A DNA stretch of 64,000 nucleotides from an uncultured Lysobacteraceae bacterium (GCA_902825775.1 CADECF010000003.1:173800-237799); one strand, 5' to 3'. Counted from the first letter of the stretch, positions 42,074 through 51,148 are shown. A program made the numbers and translations. Notes: generated from the sequence alone by a model not told the origin.

Positions 42074-43315
42074 TCATCGCAGCGGCCCGCAAGGCGGGTG
42101 GGGCTGCTTGCGCGCCTCTGCGCCGCGCCATTCGGGATGGTCGTAGGGAATGTAGCTGTCCCAGTACCAGGGCAGGCAGGTCGGGCCCAGTGCGGCGTCG
42201 GCCAGATATTTGAAAATGCTTTCGCCGTTGGAGCTGTTGCTGAGGATCAGGACGCAGCGGCGGCTGTCCTGCAGGCACAAGGCATAGTTGTTGGTGCCGT
42301 CGTCGTGGCCTTCCTTGAAGAAAGCCGGGCCCTGCGACGAGCGGAAGACGCCCCAACCCAGCGCATACGACAGCGCGATGCCGTCGTTGTCGGCGGTGGT
42401 GTCTTCCAACAGTGTCGGAAACTGCTGCACGGAACGGATCCGAACCTGCGGGCGCAGCAATTCCGCCTTCGCGCCCACGGAGATGCCTTCGCCGCGCGAC
42501 AGCCCGGCCAGGAAGTTGGCGTAGTCGGCGATCGTGGTATCCATCGAACCGGCGGCGCGCACGCTGCCGCGCTGCTTGTGGCCGAGCGGCTTGCCTTGCT
42601 CGTCGTATCCGATCGCCAGGTTGGCGGCGAAAGGTTCGCGCCAGGTCAAACCGGTGTTCTTCATGCCGAAGCGGTCGAACACCTGTCGCTGCATCAGTGC
42701 GCCGACGTCGACGCCCAGGCCGTTTTCGATCACGAACTGCAGTAGGTTGATGCCTTCGCCCGAATAGGCGTAGCGGCTGCCGGGTTCGAAATAGAACTTC
42801 AGCTTGCCGTTTTCGTCGTAACCCTGCGGCGTGAAGTAGCGGAAATTGGCGAAACCGGACCGGTGCGACAGCAGGATCCGTGCGGTCAGCTTGCGCCAGC
42901 GCTCGTCGCCGGCCAGATCGGCGTATTTTTCGTATTCCGGCAGCGGTTTGGGCAGGTAGCCGGCGATAGAACGGTCCAGGTCTAGCTTGCCCGATTCGAC
43001 CAGCGACATCGTCGCGTAGGCGAACGCGCTCTTGGTCAGCGACGCGCCGTACATCACCGTGTCGGTGGTCAGCGGCAATTGCCGTTCGAGATCGCGCCGT
43101 CCGTAGGCTTTCAGGTGCACGATGCGGCCGTCGTCGATCACCGCCAGCGCGAGTCCGGGCACCTTGGCATCGCGCATGAGCCGTTCGACTTCGCTATCCA
43201 GCGCCGCACCGCGCAACGGCGCCGATGCGGGAGCTGTTTTGCCGCCTGGATTCGAAGCGCAGGCGGCCAGCGCGACGGAGATCAATGCGGTTGCGAATAT
43301 CGCTCGGGACTTCAT
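42074..43315 (-). CDS. serine hydrolase lipoprotein (beta-lactamase class C/penicillin-binding fold)
   Basis: 413 residues. The lipobox VALAAC places the lipid on Cys19. The catalytic SxxK is Ser92-Leu-Thr-Lys95 (GASLTKSAF). A tyrosine motif YSGEG follows near residue 180, and the usual KTG-like strand is replaced by GHDDGTNNY. This set matches the broad class C family of D-aminopeptidases, esterases and carboxypeptidases rather than a true beta-lactamase. An outer-membrane or periplasmic position suits peptidoglycan or peptide substrates; the substrate is not identifiable. It lies 68 bases after the permease gene, with a strong hairpin in between. Confidence 0.88.
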   Translation of the reverse strand: MKSRAIFATALISVALAACASNPGGKTAPASAPLRGAALDSEVERLMRDAKVPGLALAVIDDGRIVHLKAYGRRDLERQLPLTTDTVMYGASLTKSAFAYATMSLVESGKLDLDRSIAGYLPKPLPEYEKYADLAGDERWRKLTARILLSHRSGFANFRYFTPQGYDENGKLKFYFEPGSRYAYSGEGINLLQFVIENGLGVDVGALMQRQVFDRFGMKNTGLTWREPFAANLAIGYDEQGKPLGHKQRGSVRAAGSMDTTIADYANFLAGLSRGEGISVGAKAELLRPQVRIRSVQQFPTLLEDTTADNDGIALSYALGWGVFRSSQGPAFFKEGHDDGTNNYALCLQDSRRCVLILSNSSNGESIFKYLADAALGPTCLPWYWDSYIPYDHPEWRGAEARKQPHPPCGPLR

Positions 43316-43349
43316 TGCCGACTCCGTGGATGGCGGGCCCTATTGCGAA

Positions 43350-43371
43350 CCGGCCCGCATTCGCGGGCCGG
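43350..43371. other. strong GC hairpin between permease and hydrolase genes
   Basis: CCGGCCCGC, a 4-base loop ATTC and GCGGGCCGG form a perfect 9 bp stem. No T-run follows on either strand. It could attenuate or stabilise the operon transcript between the ABC genes and the two exported-protein genes. Confidence 0.6.
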
Positions 43372-43383
43372 TGCCTGTCGCCG

Positions 43384-44418
43384 TCAGCCCTCGTCGCGCC
43401 AGCGGCGCAGGCGGATCGCGCCGTAGATCATGGCTGCGCCGATGACCGCACCGATCCACAGGTCGGCCGTGGCGAAGGCCTGCCAGCTGCTGGTCAGATC
43501 GATCGCGCGAGCCAGGTCCTCGGGGCTGTTGATGTGGGTCTCGTTGCCGACGTTTTCGTTGAAGTACCAGGTACCGGGGATGATGCTGATCAGGCCCCGG
43601 AAGATCAGCACGTACCAGACGTCGGTATGCGGGATCGTGATGCCGGGCAAGGTGCCCATCCAACTGATCACGGTCGCGGCCAGGATCGGCACCAGCACCG
43701 CCCACAGGAACGGCTTGCTGCGCGCCCAGGCCGAACACAGCATCAGCCAGCCCACGCTCGGCAACGCCCAGAAGACGTAGACCGGAATCGTCGACAGCAC
43801 ATGCAGCAGCACACGGAACGGATGCGATTCGGTGAAGATCGCGCTGGCCACCGGGATGCCGTTGGCGAACAGGCTGATCGCCGCGCACAGCCACAGCGCC
43901 AATCCGATCACCAGGCCGATGCCCGCGGCCACTACCGGCGCCAGCAGCAGCGCCCATACGGCCTTGGACAGCACGACCTGCGTGTCGGACATCGGCAGCG
44001 ATTTCCAGAACAGCACGCTGCGATCCTTGCGCTCGTCGTACAGCGAGCCCAGCGAGTAGAAGAAGGCCACGAAAACGAATACCGCGAAGGCGATGCCGAT
44101 GCCCATCAGCAGGCTGATGTCGCCGCCGTAGCCGACCGCTTCGCGCGCCGCCTCCAGCCCCTGCTTGCCGTTGAGTTCGACGCCGAACCAGTCGATTTCC
44201 TTCCTTTCGGTCGCCTTGTTGAGCAGGATCGAGCCGGTGATGGTGCCCAGCAAGGTCAGCGCGGTGACGATGATGCCGGCCACCACGGGCGCCCAGAAGA
44301 AGCCGCCCTTGTGTTCCCAGAACTCGCGGCGCAGCAGCATTTTGAAGACGCTGGCCTGGTTCGCCGACGACGCCGCTTTCGGGCGTGTCGCGGCCATGTT
44401 TTCGGCGGGGGCGTTCAT
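43384..44418 (-). CDS. ABC transporter permease
   Basis: 344 residues with about six hydrophobic segments. The first is APVVAGIIVTALTLLGTITG and the last is near DLWIGAVIGAAMIYGAIRL. A cytoplasmic loop carries SLYDERKDRSVLFWKSLPMSDTQVVLSKA, typical of ABC-2 type permeases where the coupling helix sits. It should form the membrane part of the exporter driven by the ATPase whose gene overlaps it by four bases. It lacks the large extracytoplasmic insert seen in the permease at 1-1804. Substrate unknown. Confidence 0.9.
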   Translation of the reverse strand: MNAPAENMAATRPKAASSANQASVFKMLLRREFWEHKGGFFWAPVVAGIIVTALTLLGTITGSILLNKATERKEIDWFGVELNGKQGLEAAREAVGYGGDISLLMGIGIAFAVFVFVAFFYSLGSLYDERKDRSVLFWKSLPMSDTQVVLSKAVWALLLAPVVAAGIGLVIGLALWLCAAISLFANGIPVASAIFTESHPFRVLLHVLSTIPVYVFWALPSVGWLMLCSAWARSKPFLWAVLVPILAATVISWMGTLPGITIPHTDVWYVLIFRGLISIIPGTWYFNENVGNETHINSPEDLARAIDLTSSWQAFATADLWIGAVIGAAMIYGAIRLRRWRDEG

Positions 44419-45302
44419 GCGTAGGTTCCCTTCATGGTGGCGACGAACAGATCGGCCAGGCCCGGCGTGCGGGTTTCGCCGAATTGCGCGAGTTGCGATT
44501 GCGGAACGCCGTCGTACAACAGCACGGTCTTGCCGAAGGGCAGCGCGCGTTCGTCGATGGGCTTGAGCGTGCGGGCCGCTTCGGCCTTGTCGGCGCCGAC
44601 CAGCACTTCGACGTAGCGCGCGCCGACGTCTTCCATCGGCGCCTGCAGCACGATCTTGCCGTCGCGGATGAACATGACGTCGGTCAGGATGTGCTCGACT
44701 TCCTCCACCTGGTGGGTGGTGACGATGATCGTCTTCTGCTCGTCGAAGTAGTCCTCCAGCAGGCGCTGGTAGAACTGCTTGCGATAGAGGATGTCCAGGC
44801 CCAGCGTCGGCTCGTCCAACACCAGCAATTTGGCGTCGATGGCCATCACCAGCGCCAGGTGCAGCTGCACGATCATGCCTTTCGACAATTCGCGCACGCG
44901 CATGTTCGGTTTGAGTTGGGTGTTGGCCAGGAAGCGTTCGCAGCGGGCGCGGTCGAAGCGCGGATGCACGCCGGCGACGAATTCGATCGCCTGGCCGACG
45001 CGGATCCAGCGCGGCAGCACCGCCACGTCGGCGATGAAGCAGACATCGTTCATCAGCTCGTCGCGTTGCGTGCGCGGATCGCGGCCGAGCACTTTCAGCT
45101 CGCCTTCGAACGGGATCAGGCCCAGCATCGCCTTCAGCGCGGTGGTCTTGCCGGCGCCGTTCGGCCCGATCAGGCCGACGATCTTGCCGGCTTCGATGTT
45201 GAACTCGGTGTTGTCCAGCGCCAGCTTGTTCTTGTAGGCCTTGCGCAGGCCGCGCGCGCTGACGACGTTCGCGGTTTCGGGGTAGAGGGACGGAGCGTTC
45301 AT
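44415..45302 (-). CDS. ABC transporter ATP-binding protein
   Basis: 295 residues. Walker A GPNGAGKTT, signature region ELSKGMIVQLHLALVM, Walker B LLVLDEPTLGLD and the switch THQVEEVEH are intact. The variant signature LSKGM is seen in this exporter subgroup. The last 70 residues form a small regulatory tail. The start ATG 45302 overlaps the GntR stop, and its own stop overlaps the permease start, so the three genes are translationally coupled. The ATPase of the first module (1907-2830) is a distant paralogue with the same PRWIRV/PGWMRV-type helical region after the Q-loop. Confidence 0.93.
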   Translation of the reverse strand: MNAPSLYPETANVVSARGLRKAYKNKLALDNTEFNIEAGKIVGLIGPNGAGKTTALKAMLGLIPFEGELKVLGRDPRTQRDELMNDVCFIADVAVLPRWIRVGQAIEFVAGVHPRFDRARCERFLANTQLKPNMRVRELSKGMIVQLHLALVMAIDAKLLVLDEPTLGLDILYRKQFYQRLLEDYFDEQKTIIVTTHQVEEVEHILTDVMFIRDGKIVLQAPMEDVGARYVEVLVGADKAEAARTLKPIDERALPFGKTVLLYDGVPQSQLAQFGETRTPGLADLFVATMKGTYA

Positions 45303-45664
45303 CGTGCGCCTCCCTTGGCCTTCAACAATTCATCCGGCGCAAGCCCCAGGCGCTGGATGCGTTCCAACACCAGCGGCCATTCTTCGCGCAGGAAGCGCTC
45401 GCGCTCGCTGGCGAGCAGTTTTTCCGACGCACCCTCGATGACGTACATGCCCAATCCCCTACGTTTTTCGACTAGAGATTCGTCCGCGAGCTCTTGATAG
45501 GCGCGCGAGACGGTAATCGGGTTCAGCTGGTACTCGGCGGCGACCTGGCGCACCGAAGGCAGCGGATCGCCGGGTTTGAGCAGGCCGTCGAGCAACATGG
45601 CCACGACGCGCTCCTTCAGCTGGCGATAGATGGGAGCGCCTTCGCTCCATTGGATTGCGGTCAT
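45299..45664 (-). CDS. GntR-family (YtrA subfamily) transcriptional regulator
   Basis: 121 residues. The winged helix (SEGAPIYRQLKERVVAMLLDGLLKPGDPLPSVRQVAAEYQLNP, then ITVSRAYQELADE) is followed by about 45 residues of helical tail, the hallmark of the YtrA subfamily. The B. subtilis prototype represses an ABC-transporter operon that is induced by lipid II-binding antibiotics. Here the gene is second in its operon, four bases from the upstream gene and overlapping the ATPase gene by four bases. The probable binding site is the palindrome at 46190-46213. Confidence 0.93.
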   Translation of the reverse strand: MTAIQWSEGAPIYRQLKERVVAMLLDGLLKPGDPLPSVRQVAAEYQLNPITVSRAYQELADESLVEKRRGLGMYVIEGASEKLLASERERFLREEWPLVLERIQRLGLAPDELLKAKGGAR

Positions 45665-45667
45665 GGG

Positions 45668-46162
45668 TTAGCCCCGGGTTGCGAACGAGAAATAGGGCAT
45701 GGCCAGCGAGCGGCGGTTTTGACGCGGCTTGCGGATCGGCGCTGGCGGTGCGACGTGGGGTGCGGCGGCCTCGGCCGTGTCGGCCGAAGCGAATTCTTCG
45801 ATGGCGGCATTCAGTGCGGCTTCCGTGGCGACTTCGGCAGTGAAGCCCGCGACCCGGCCGAGGATCTGGCCGACATCCTGCTTGCTGCCTTCCAATTCCT
45901 TGGCCAGGGCCTGCGCACGCAGTTCGATGTTCTTGGCGCGGGCCTGGGCGGCGCGTTCGATGGCCTCGGCGCGAGCTTCCGCGGCGCGGATGCGTTCGGC
46001 CGGGGCCGCTCGGTCGGCAGCGAAGACTTCCACGACCGGCGTATTCATTTCGACCGCCACCGGGTCGGTTTGAGGCGCGGGCGTCGCCGCGATCAACCCG
46101 GCCGTCATCAGGACGGTCGCTACAGACAGTGCGGAGAACGTGTTGTGCAGCTTGCGGTTCAT
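45668..46162 (-). CDS. exported helical protein of unknown function, first gene of the ABC operon
   Basis: 164 residues. The N-terminal hydrophobic stretch (LSVATVLMTAGLIAATPA) looks like a signal peptide or anchor. Residues 55-125 are an Ala/Glu/Arg-rich helix with coiled-coil spacing (ERIRAAEARAEAIERAAQARAKNIELRAQALAKELEG). The tail is Pro-rich and ends KPRQNRRSLAMPYFSFATRG. I do not recognise the family. Its position between the operon promoter and the regulator, with an AGGA site before ATG 46162, supports it being real. A structural or sensory partner of the transporter is possible but unproven. Confidence 0.7.
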   Translation of the reverse strand: MNRKLHNTFSALSVATVLMTAGLIAATPAPQTDPVAVEMNTPVVEVFAADRAAPAERIRAAEARAEAIERAAQARAKNIELRAQALAKELEGSKQDVGQILGRVAGFTAEVATEAALNAAIEEFASADTAEAAAPHVAPPAPIRKPRQNRRSLAMPYFSFATRG

Positions 46163-46189
46163 GGCCGTCGTCCTGGGTCGGGGGTGACT

Positions 46190-46230
46190 GGTGTTGTAGT
46201 CAACTATAACACCAAATTAGGCCAGGTCAA
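46190..46230 (-). promoter_or_regulatory. promoter and operator of the second GntR/ABC operon
   Basis: On the minus strand, TTGACC (46230-46225), a 16-base spacer and TATAGT (46208-46203) form a good sigma-70 promoter. The -10 box lies inside a 24 bp imperfect palindrome (46190-46213) with half-sites GGTGTTATAGTT and GGTGTTGTAGTC, 10 of 12 matching. Binding of the operon's own GntR regulator here would block transcription. The site is unlike the TACTGGTACCAGTA operator of the first module. Confidence 0.72.
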
Positions 46231-46285
46231 TATCCAAGCGACCCAACTAAAGGCATACTGCGCGGGGCGGCTATTGGAGCAGAAG

Positions 46286-46861
46286 ATGAGCGCAATTCAT
46301 TGTTCTATAAGGGTTTTCACTGCCGCGGCAGTGCTGGTCTCGGGTCTGGCCCTGGCGGCGGGAGGCCTGCTGGACCGCAGCTATCGGCCGCTCACCGGCA
46401 AAACCCCGGTCAATTTGCAGCAGCAGTACGGCGGCAAAGTGTTGCTGGTGGTCAATACCGCCAGCAAATGCGGCCTGGCGCCGCAGTTCGAAGCGCTGGA
46501 AGCTTTGAACGCCAAGTACCAGAAGGAAGGTTTCGCCGTGCTGGGTTTCCCGTCCGGCGATTTCAAGAATCAGGAATACGGCGACGAGAAACAGATCCAG
46601 GAATTCTGCACGCTGACTTACGGCGTCAAGTTCCCGATGTTCGAGAAGGTCCACGTGAAAGGCGACGACGCCACGCCGTTGTACCGCGACCTGATCAAGA
46701 CCACCGGCGACACGCCGGAGTGGAACTTCCACAAATACCTGATCTCCCGCGACGGGCGGGTGGTCGGCAGTTTCGCCAGCCGTACGGTGCCGGACGACAA
46801 GACGCTGGTCGCGGCGATCGAGCGCGAATTGAAGGTCGCGGCCCCGGCCGCCAAACCCTGA
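46286..46861 (+). CDS. glutathione peroxidase family protein, exported, two-Cys type
   Basis: 191 residues. A hydrophobic N-terminus (FTAAAVLVSGLALAAGG) suggests export or anchoring. The peroxidatic cysteine is Cys62 in NTASKCG (not selenocysteine). A second cysteine, Cys108 in EFCTLTYGVKFPMF, matches the resolving cysteine of BtuE-like, thioredoxin-dependent peroxidases. WNFHKYLISRDG supplies the conserved Trp/Asn. The usual FPCNQF block is changed to FPSGDF while NQE is kept. It reduces hydroperoxides, probably in the periplasm. The gene is divergent from the ABC operon. The start is ATG 46286 with GGAGCAG upstream. Confidence 0.9.
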   Translation: MSAIHCSIRVFTAAAVLVSGLALAAGGLLDRSYRPLTGKTPVNLQQQYGGKVLLVVNTASKCGLAPQFEALEALNAKYQKEGFAVLGFPSGDFKNQEYGDEKQIQEFCTLTYGVKFPMFEKVHVKGDDATPLYRDLIKTTGDTPEWNFHKYLISRDGRVVGSFASRTVPDDKTLVAAIERELKVAAPAAKP

Positions 46862-46949
46862 GCCCGGCCCGAGATTGCCCTGAGCCGTTGACGCACACGA
46901 CAATACCCGCTTCGCGCCGCCGCGGCGGCGGCGCAGGCAGGAGTTCCGA

Positions 46950-47897
46950 ATGAAAGAGTGGATGCGCGGCGCGGCCGCGGCGGCATTGGCTGCGATCGCA
47001 TTTGGCGCGGCAGCCCAGCAGACGCAAGCGCCGCTGGTGAGCGAGCGCGACAAGGTCAGCTACACCATCGGCATGGATGTCGGGCGCTCGATCGCGCCGG
47101 CGGCGCCCGACATGGACATGGCCGCATTCGAACGCGCCGTGCGCAATACCTTCGACGGCGGCAAGCCGCCGCTGACCGAAGCCGAAATCAAGCCGCTGGC
47201 CGAGACGCTGATGAAGCGCATCGCCTCGCGCAGCACCGCGCCCAATGCGCCCAAGCCGAGCGGCCCGCCGCCGTCGATATCGCGCGAAAAGGTCGGCTTG
47301 CTGGTGGGCAGCGATGTAGGTCGTTCGTTGACGCCGATCAAGGACGAGATCGATGTGGCCGTGCTGACCCGCGGCCTGCGCGCCGCGACCGGCGACGGCA
47401 AGCCGTTGCTGACCGAGGCCGAAGCCGCGGTGGTGCGCGACGGCTTCACCCAGCGCATCCAGGCCAAGATGCAGGCCCAGGCGGCCACGCTCGGCGCCAA
47501 GAATGAGAGCGACGGCGCCGCCTTCCTGGCCAACAACAAGACGGTCAAGGGCGTGTTCAGCACGCCGTCCGGCCTGCAGTACATGGTGCTGCGGCAAGGG
47601 TCGGGCGTACGGCCCAAGCCCAGCGACCGGGTCCGCGTGAATTACCACGGCACGCTGCTGGACGGCACCGTATTCGACAGCTCCTACGACCGCGGGCAGC
47701 CCGCCGAATTCGGCCTGAACCAAGTGATCGCCGGCTGGACCGAGGGCGTGACCCTGATGCCGACCGGCGCCAAATACCGCTTTTGGATCCCCGGCAACCT
47801 AGCTTATGGCGCAAAGGGCAAGCCGCCGGAAATCGGCCCGAACTCCACCCTGGTGTTCGATGTCGAACTGATGGCCATCCTGCCCGCCGGGCACTGA
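46950..47897 (+). CDS. FKBP-type peptidyl-prolyl isomerase with duplicated N-terminal domain
   Basis: 315 residues. After a signal peptide (to about residue 22) come two copies of the FKBP/Mip N-terminal dimerisation domain, at about 30-95 (DKVSYTIGMDVGRSIAP) and 109-175 (EKVGLLVGSDVGRSLTP). A C-terminal FKBP catalytic domain follows from about 205 (VNYHGTLLDGTVFDSSYDRG, GWTEGVTLMPTGAKYRFWIP). Single N-terminal domains are normal for Mip/FkpA; the doubling is unusual. It should fold proteins in the periplasm. A second, single-domain FKBP gene follows. The ATG 46950 has AGGAG. Confidence 0.92.
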   Translation: MKEWMRGAAAAALAAIAFGAAAQQTQAPLVSERDKVSYTIGMDVGRSIAPAAPDMDMAAFERAVRNTFDGGKPPLTEAEIKPLAETLMKRIASRSTAPNAPKPSGPPPSISREKVGLLVGSDVGRSLTPIKDEIDVAVLTRGLRAATGDGKPLLTEAEAAVVRDGFTQRIQAKMQAQAATLGAKNESDGAAFLANNKTVKGVFSTPSGLQYMVLRQGSGVRPKPSDRVRVNYHGTLLDGTVFDSSYDRGQPAEFGLNQVIAGWTEGVTLMPTGAKYRFWIPGNLAYGAKGKPPEIGPNSTLVFDVELMAILPAGH

Positions 47898-47998
47898 CCG
47901 GACGGCCGTAACCGGGTCGTTCAGCCCCGCGCTTTCAAAGTAACCGCTTCGCTACGCCCGGATTTTCCGGCTTTCCCCGATTTGAGGAGTACCGTTTG

Positions 47999-48826
47999 AT
48001 GACGTCCCGCCTGCGTACCAGCGCCACCGCGCTCGCCCTGGCTTCGCTCACCTTGTTCGTTGCCGCATGCAACAAACCGGCAGACAAGGACAAGACCGAT
48101 GCCGCCGCCAAGCCTGCCGACGCTGCCGCCAAGGCCGATGGCAGCAAGGCCATCCCGGGTCTGGCTAACGAGAAAGAACAGGTCAGCTACATGGTCGGCA
48201 TGGCCATGGCGCGCCAGCTCGAGCCGATGAAGGCCGAAATCGACGTCGATACCATGGTCAAGGCCATCAAGACCTCGCTCGCCGGCGAAAAGCTGTTGTT
48301 GGACGACAAGCAAGCCGCCGAAATCAGCGAGGCCTTCGGTCAGCGGATGCAGGCCAAGCAGATCGCCGACATGTTGAAGAAGGCCAAGGACAACCAGGAA
48401 GCGGGCCAGAAATTCCTGGCCGACAACGGCAAGAAGCCGGGCGTGGTGACCACGCCGTCGGGTTTGCAGTATCAGGTGATCACCGAGGGCAAGGGCGCCA
48501 AGCCCAAGACCAGCGACGTGGTTCGCGTCAACTACAAGGGCACGCTGCTCGACGGCAAGACTTTCGACAGCACCTACGACCGCAACGAACCGGCGATGTT
48601 CCAGTTGGAGCAGGTAGTGCCGGGCTGGAAGGAAGGCATCGCATTGATGCCCGTCGGCAGCAAATACCGTTTCTGGATCCCGAGCCAGCTGGGTTACGGC
48701 GAGCAGGGCACGCCGGGCGGCCCGATCGGCCCGAATGCGACGCTGGTGTTCGAAGTGGAGCTGCTGGACATCGTGAAGCCCGGGCAGATGCCTAGCCAAT
48801 CGCCGCCGGGCGCGCGCACCCAGTAA
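47999..48826 (+). CDS. Mip-type FKBP peptidyl-prolyl isomerase lipoprotein
   Basis: 275 residues. The lipobox FVAAC places the lipid on Cys24, and an Ala/Lys/Asp-rich tether follows. The N-terminal dimerisation domain lies at about 55-130 ([18 protein letters not shown]). The FKBP domain runs from about 150 ([50 protein letters not shown]). The proline-rich tail ends [14 protein letters not shown]. This architecture is that of Mip/FkpA foldases on the cell envelope. It starts 101 bases after the related gene upstream, probably a tandem duplication. TTG 47996 is one codon before the chosen ATG and equally spaced from AGGAG. Confidence 0.93.
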   Translation: MTSRLRTSATALALASLTLFVAACNKPADKDKTDAAAKPADAAAKADGSKAIPGLANEKEQVSYMVGMAMARQLEPMKAEIDVDTMVKAIKTSLAGEKLLLDDKQAAEISEAFGQRMQAKQIADMLKKAKDNQEAGQKFLADNGKKPGVVTTPSGLQYQVITEGKGAKPKTSDVVRVNYKGTLLDGKTFDSTYDRNEPAMFQLEQVVPGWKEGIALMPVGSKYRFWIPSQLGYGEQGTPGGPIGPNATLVFEVELLDIVKPGQMPSQSPPGARTQ

Positions 48827-48845
48827 CCGCAGTTTCGGAGTTCCA

Positions 48846-50186
48846 ATGCGCCTTACGATATTCGGCACGGGCTACGTCGGTCTGGTCACCGGCACTTGCC
48901 TGGCGGAAGTCGGGCACGACGTGGTCTGCGTCGACATCGACGCAGCCAAAGTGGACGGCCTCAAGCGCGGCGTGATCCCGATCTACGAGCCGGGATTGGC
49001 GCCGATGGTGCAGGCCAACCATGCGGCGGGACGTCTGGATTTCACCACCGACGCGGCGGCGGCCGTCGATCACGGCGACGTGATCTTCATCGCTGTCGGC
49101 ACCCCGCCGGACGAAGACGGCAGCGCCGATCTGAAATATGTGCTGGCGGTGGCCAAAACCATCGGCCGGCATCTGGCGCGCCCTGCGGTGATCGTCAACA
49201 AATCCACGGTGCCGGTAGGCACCGCGGACAAAGTGCGTGCGGCCATAGCCGAAGAATTGAAGGCGCGCGGCGCCGAGATCGCGTTCGATGTGGTCTCCAA
49301 CCCCGAATTCCTGAAAGAAGGCGATGCGGTCAAGGACTGCATGCGCCCGGACCGCATCGTGATCGGCGCTTCCAGCGCCAACGCCATCGAGAAAATGAAG
49401 CGGCTCTACGCGCCCTTCAATCGCAACCACGAACGCCTCGTGGTGATGGATGTGCGCTCGGCGGAGCTGACCAAATACGCCGCCAACGCGATGCTGGCGA
49501 CCAAGATCAGTTTCATGAACGAGATCGCCAACATCGCCGAGAAAGTCGGCGCCGACATCGAGCACGTGCGGCAGGGCATCGGCTCCGACCCGCGCATCGG
49601 CTGGCATTTCATCTATCCGGGCGCGGGTTACGGCGGGTCCTGCTTCCCCAAGGATGTGCAGGCGCTGGCGCGTACCGCGCGGCAGGTCGGCCACGACGCC
49701 GTGCTGCTGCAGGCGGTCGAGTCGGTCAACGATCGCCAAAAGGGCCATCTATTCGAGCTGATCGCGCGCCATTACGACGGCGAAGTGCGCGGCCGTACGT
49801 TCGCGGTGTGGGGCCTGGCCTTCAAACCCAATACCGACGACATGCGCGAAGCGTCCAGCCGGCGCCTGCTGCAGCAGCTGTGGGACGCCGGCGCCCTGGT
49901 CCGCGCCTACGATCCGGAAGCCAAGCACGAAGCCGAACGCATCTTCGGCCAGCGCGAGGGTTTGGTGTTGTGCGCATCGGCCGCCGAGGCGCTGGAAGGC
50001 GCCGACGCGTTGGTGGTGGTCACCGAATGGAAGCAGTTCCGCAGCCCCGATTTCGCGCGACTGCGCGCCCGCCTGCGCGACCGCGTCATCTTCGACGGTC
50101 GCAATCTCTACGAGCCGGAAGAAGTCGAAGCGGCGGACATCGCCTATTGGGGCATCGGTCGCGGCCGCTCGATCCGCGTGGACTGA
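48846..50186 (+). CDS. ugd: UDP-glucose 6-dehydrogenase
   Basis: 446 residues. It oxidises UDP-glucose twice to UDP-glucuronate for surface polysaccharide. The NAD motif is [21 protein letters not shown], and the catalytic cysteine is Cys266 in YGGSCFPKD. The C-terminal UDP-binding domain begins near residue 310 ([20 protein letters not shown]). All key residues are intact. It starts at ATG 48846 with GGAG a few bases upstream, 20 bases after the FKBP gene. slyX follows within five bases. No polysaccharide cluster is in the window. Confidence 0.97.
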   Translation: MRLTIFGTGYVGLVTGTCLAEVGHDVVCVDIDAAKVDGLKRGVIPIYEPGLAPMVQANHAAGRLDFTTDAAAAVDHGDVIFIAVGTPPDEDGSADLKYVLAVAKTIGRHLARPAVIVNKSTVPVGTADKVRAAIAEELKARGAEIAFDVVSNPEFLKEGDAVKDCMRPDRIVIGASSANAIEKMKRLYAPFNRNHERLVVMDVRSAELTKYAANAMLATKISFMNEIANIAEKVGADIEHVRQGIGSDPRIGWHFIYPGAGYGGSCFPKDVQALARTARQVGHDAVLLQAVESVNDRQKGHLFELIARHYDGEVRGRTFAVWGLAFKPNTDDMREASSRRLLQQLWDAGALVRAYDPEAKHEAERIFGQREGLVLCASAAEALEGADALVVVTEWKQFRSPDFARLRARLRDRVIFDGRNLYEPEEVEAADIAYWGIGRGRSIRVD

Positions 50187-50190
50187 CGCT

Positions 50191-50406
50191 ATGGCCGACG
50201 AACTGCTGCAGCGCCTGGTGGAACTGGAAACGCGGCTCGCGTTCCAGGAGCAGGCCTTGGCCGAGCTGAGCGATGCGCTGGCGGCATCGCGCGTGGAGAC
50301 CGCACGCAATGCCGAACTGCTGCGCCGCGCACTCGGCGAGCTGAAGCAGGCGCGCGGCGAGTTCTTCGCCGATCCTGCCGAAGAACCGCCGCCTCCGCAC
50401 TATTGA
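50191..50406 (+). CDS. slyX: SlyX family protein
   Basis: 71 residues, almost wholly helical with heptad spacing (LLQRLVELETRLAFQEQALAELSDALAAS) and ending in the proline-rich PPPPHY typical of SlyX. It is a small, probably oligomeric coiled-coil protein of unknown function, named for its original position next to slyD in enterics. Here it follows the ugd stop by four bases without a ribosome site of its own, so translation is probably coupled. Not evidently related to polysaccharide synthesis. Confidence 0.88.
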   Translation: MADELLQRLVELETRLAFQEQALAELSDALAASRVETARNAELLRRALGELKQARGEFFADPAEEPPPPHY

Positions 50407-50464
50407 AGCGGTGGGCTGCGCCTTGCCGTAGCCCGCGGCACGCACGACGAATAGAATCGATGCC

Positions 50465-51139
50465 ATGAGCGACTCCCTCCGCGACCAATTGCTCGGCCTG
50501 GGCTTCAAGCCCGCGCCCAAGCCCGATAAGCCTGCGCGGCCCGAACAGGCCAAGCGCGCGGACGGCGCTCGCAAGCCGCACCCAAACAAGCCACGGCCGC
50601 ATGCGCCCAACCAGGGCCGGCCGGAGCAGAAAAACAGGACCGATGCGCGTGGACCCGGCCAGCACAAACCGCAGCCCGGCAAGCCGCGGCACGGCGGCAA
50701 GCCGCGGTCGCAGGAAGAAATCGATCTGGCCAAGGCATACGCGATCCGCGCGCAGAAGGAAAAGGACGAGCGCATCGAAGCCGAACGGCTGCGCCAGGAA
50801 GAAGCGCGCAAGCGTCGCGAAGCCAAGGCAAAATTGGTCGAACTGCTCAAAGACAAAGCGCTCAACGATCCCGCGGCGGAGATAGCGCGCCATTTCGACT
50901 ACGGCGGCAAGATCAAGCGCGTCTACGTCAACGCCGAACAACTGAAATCGCTCAACGCCGGCGAGTTGGGCGTGGTGCAGATGGACGGCCGTTACCTGCT
51001 GGTGACCGCGGCCGTGCTGGCCGAAGCCGAAGCGATCTTCGCGCCGGCGGTGGCCTTGAAAGTGGACCCGAACGCGCCGGCCGAAGACGATCCTTACGCC
51101 GATCCGCAATACCAGGTGCCCGACGACCTCGTCTGGTGA
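50465..51139 (+). CDS. DUF2058 family nucleoprotein/polyadenylate-like basic protein (YaiL type)
   Basis: 224 residues. The conserved N-terminal MSDSLRDQLLGLGFK is followed by a long basic, Pro/His/Lys-rich low-complexity stretch (about 17-85). Next is a charged helix (KEKDERIEAERLRQEEARKRREAKAKLVELLK). The C-terminal DUF2058 domain is IARHFDYGGKIKRVYVNAEQLKSLNAGELGVVQMDGRYLLV. The family (E. coli YaiL) is uncharacterised; the basic part suggests nucleic-acid or ribosome contact, which is inference. The low-complexity linker is longer than in enteric homologues. Confidence 0.88.
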   Translation: MSDSLRDQLLGLGFKPAPKPDKPARPEQAKRADGARKPHPNKPRPHAPNQGRPEQKNRTDARGPGQHKPQPGKPRHGGKPRSQEEIDLAKAYAIRAQKEKDERIEAERLRQEEARKRREAKAKLVELLKDKALNDPAAEIARHFDYGGKIKRVYVNAEQLKSLNAGELGVVQMDGRYLLVTAAVLAEAEAIFAPAVALKVDPNAPAEDDPYADPQYQVPDDLVW

Positions 51140-51148
51140 CCCCGCTTT

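Noticed and set aside
42074-43315. True class C beta-lactamase
   Set aside because: The lipoprotein signal, GHDDG in place of KTG and the operon context fit the broader serine-hydrolase family. No resistance role can be claimed.
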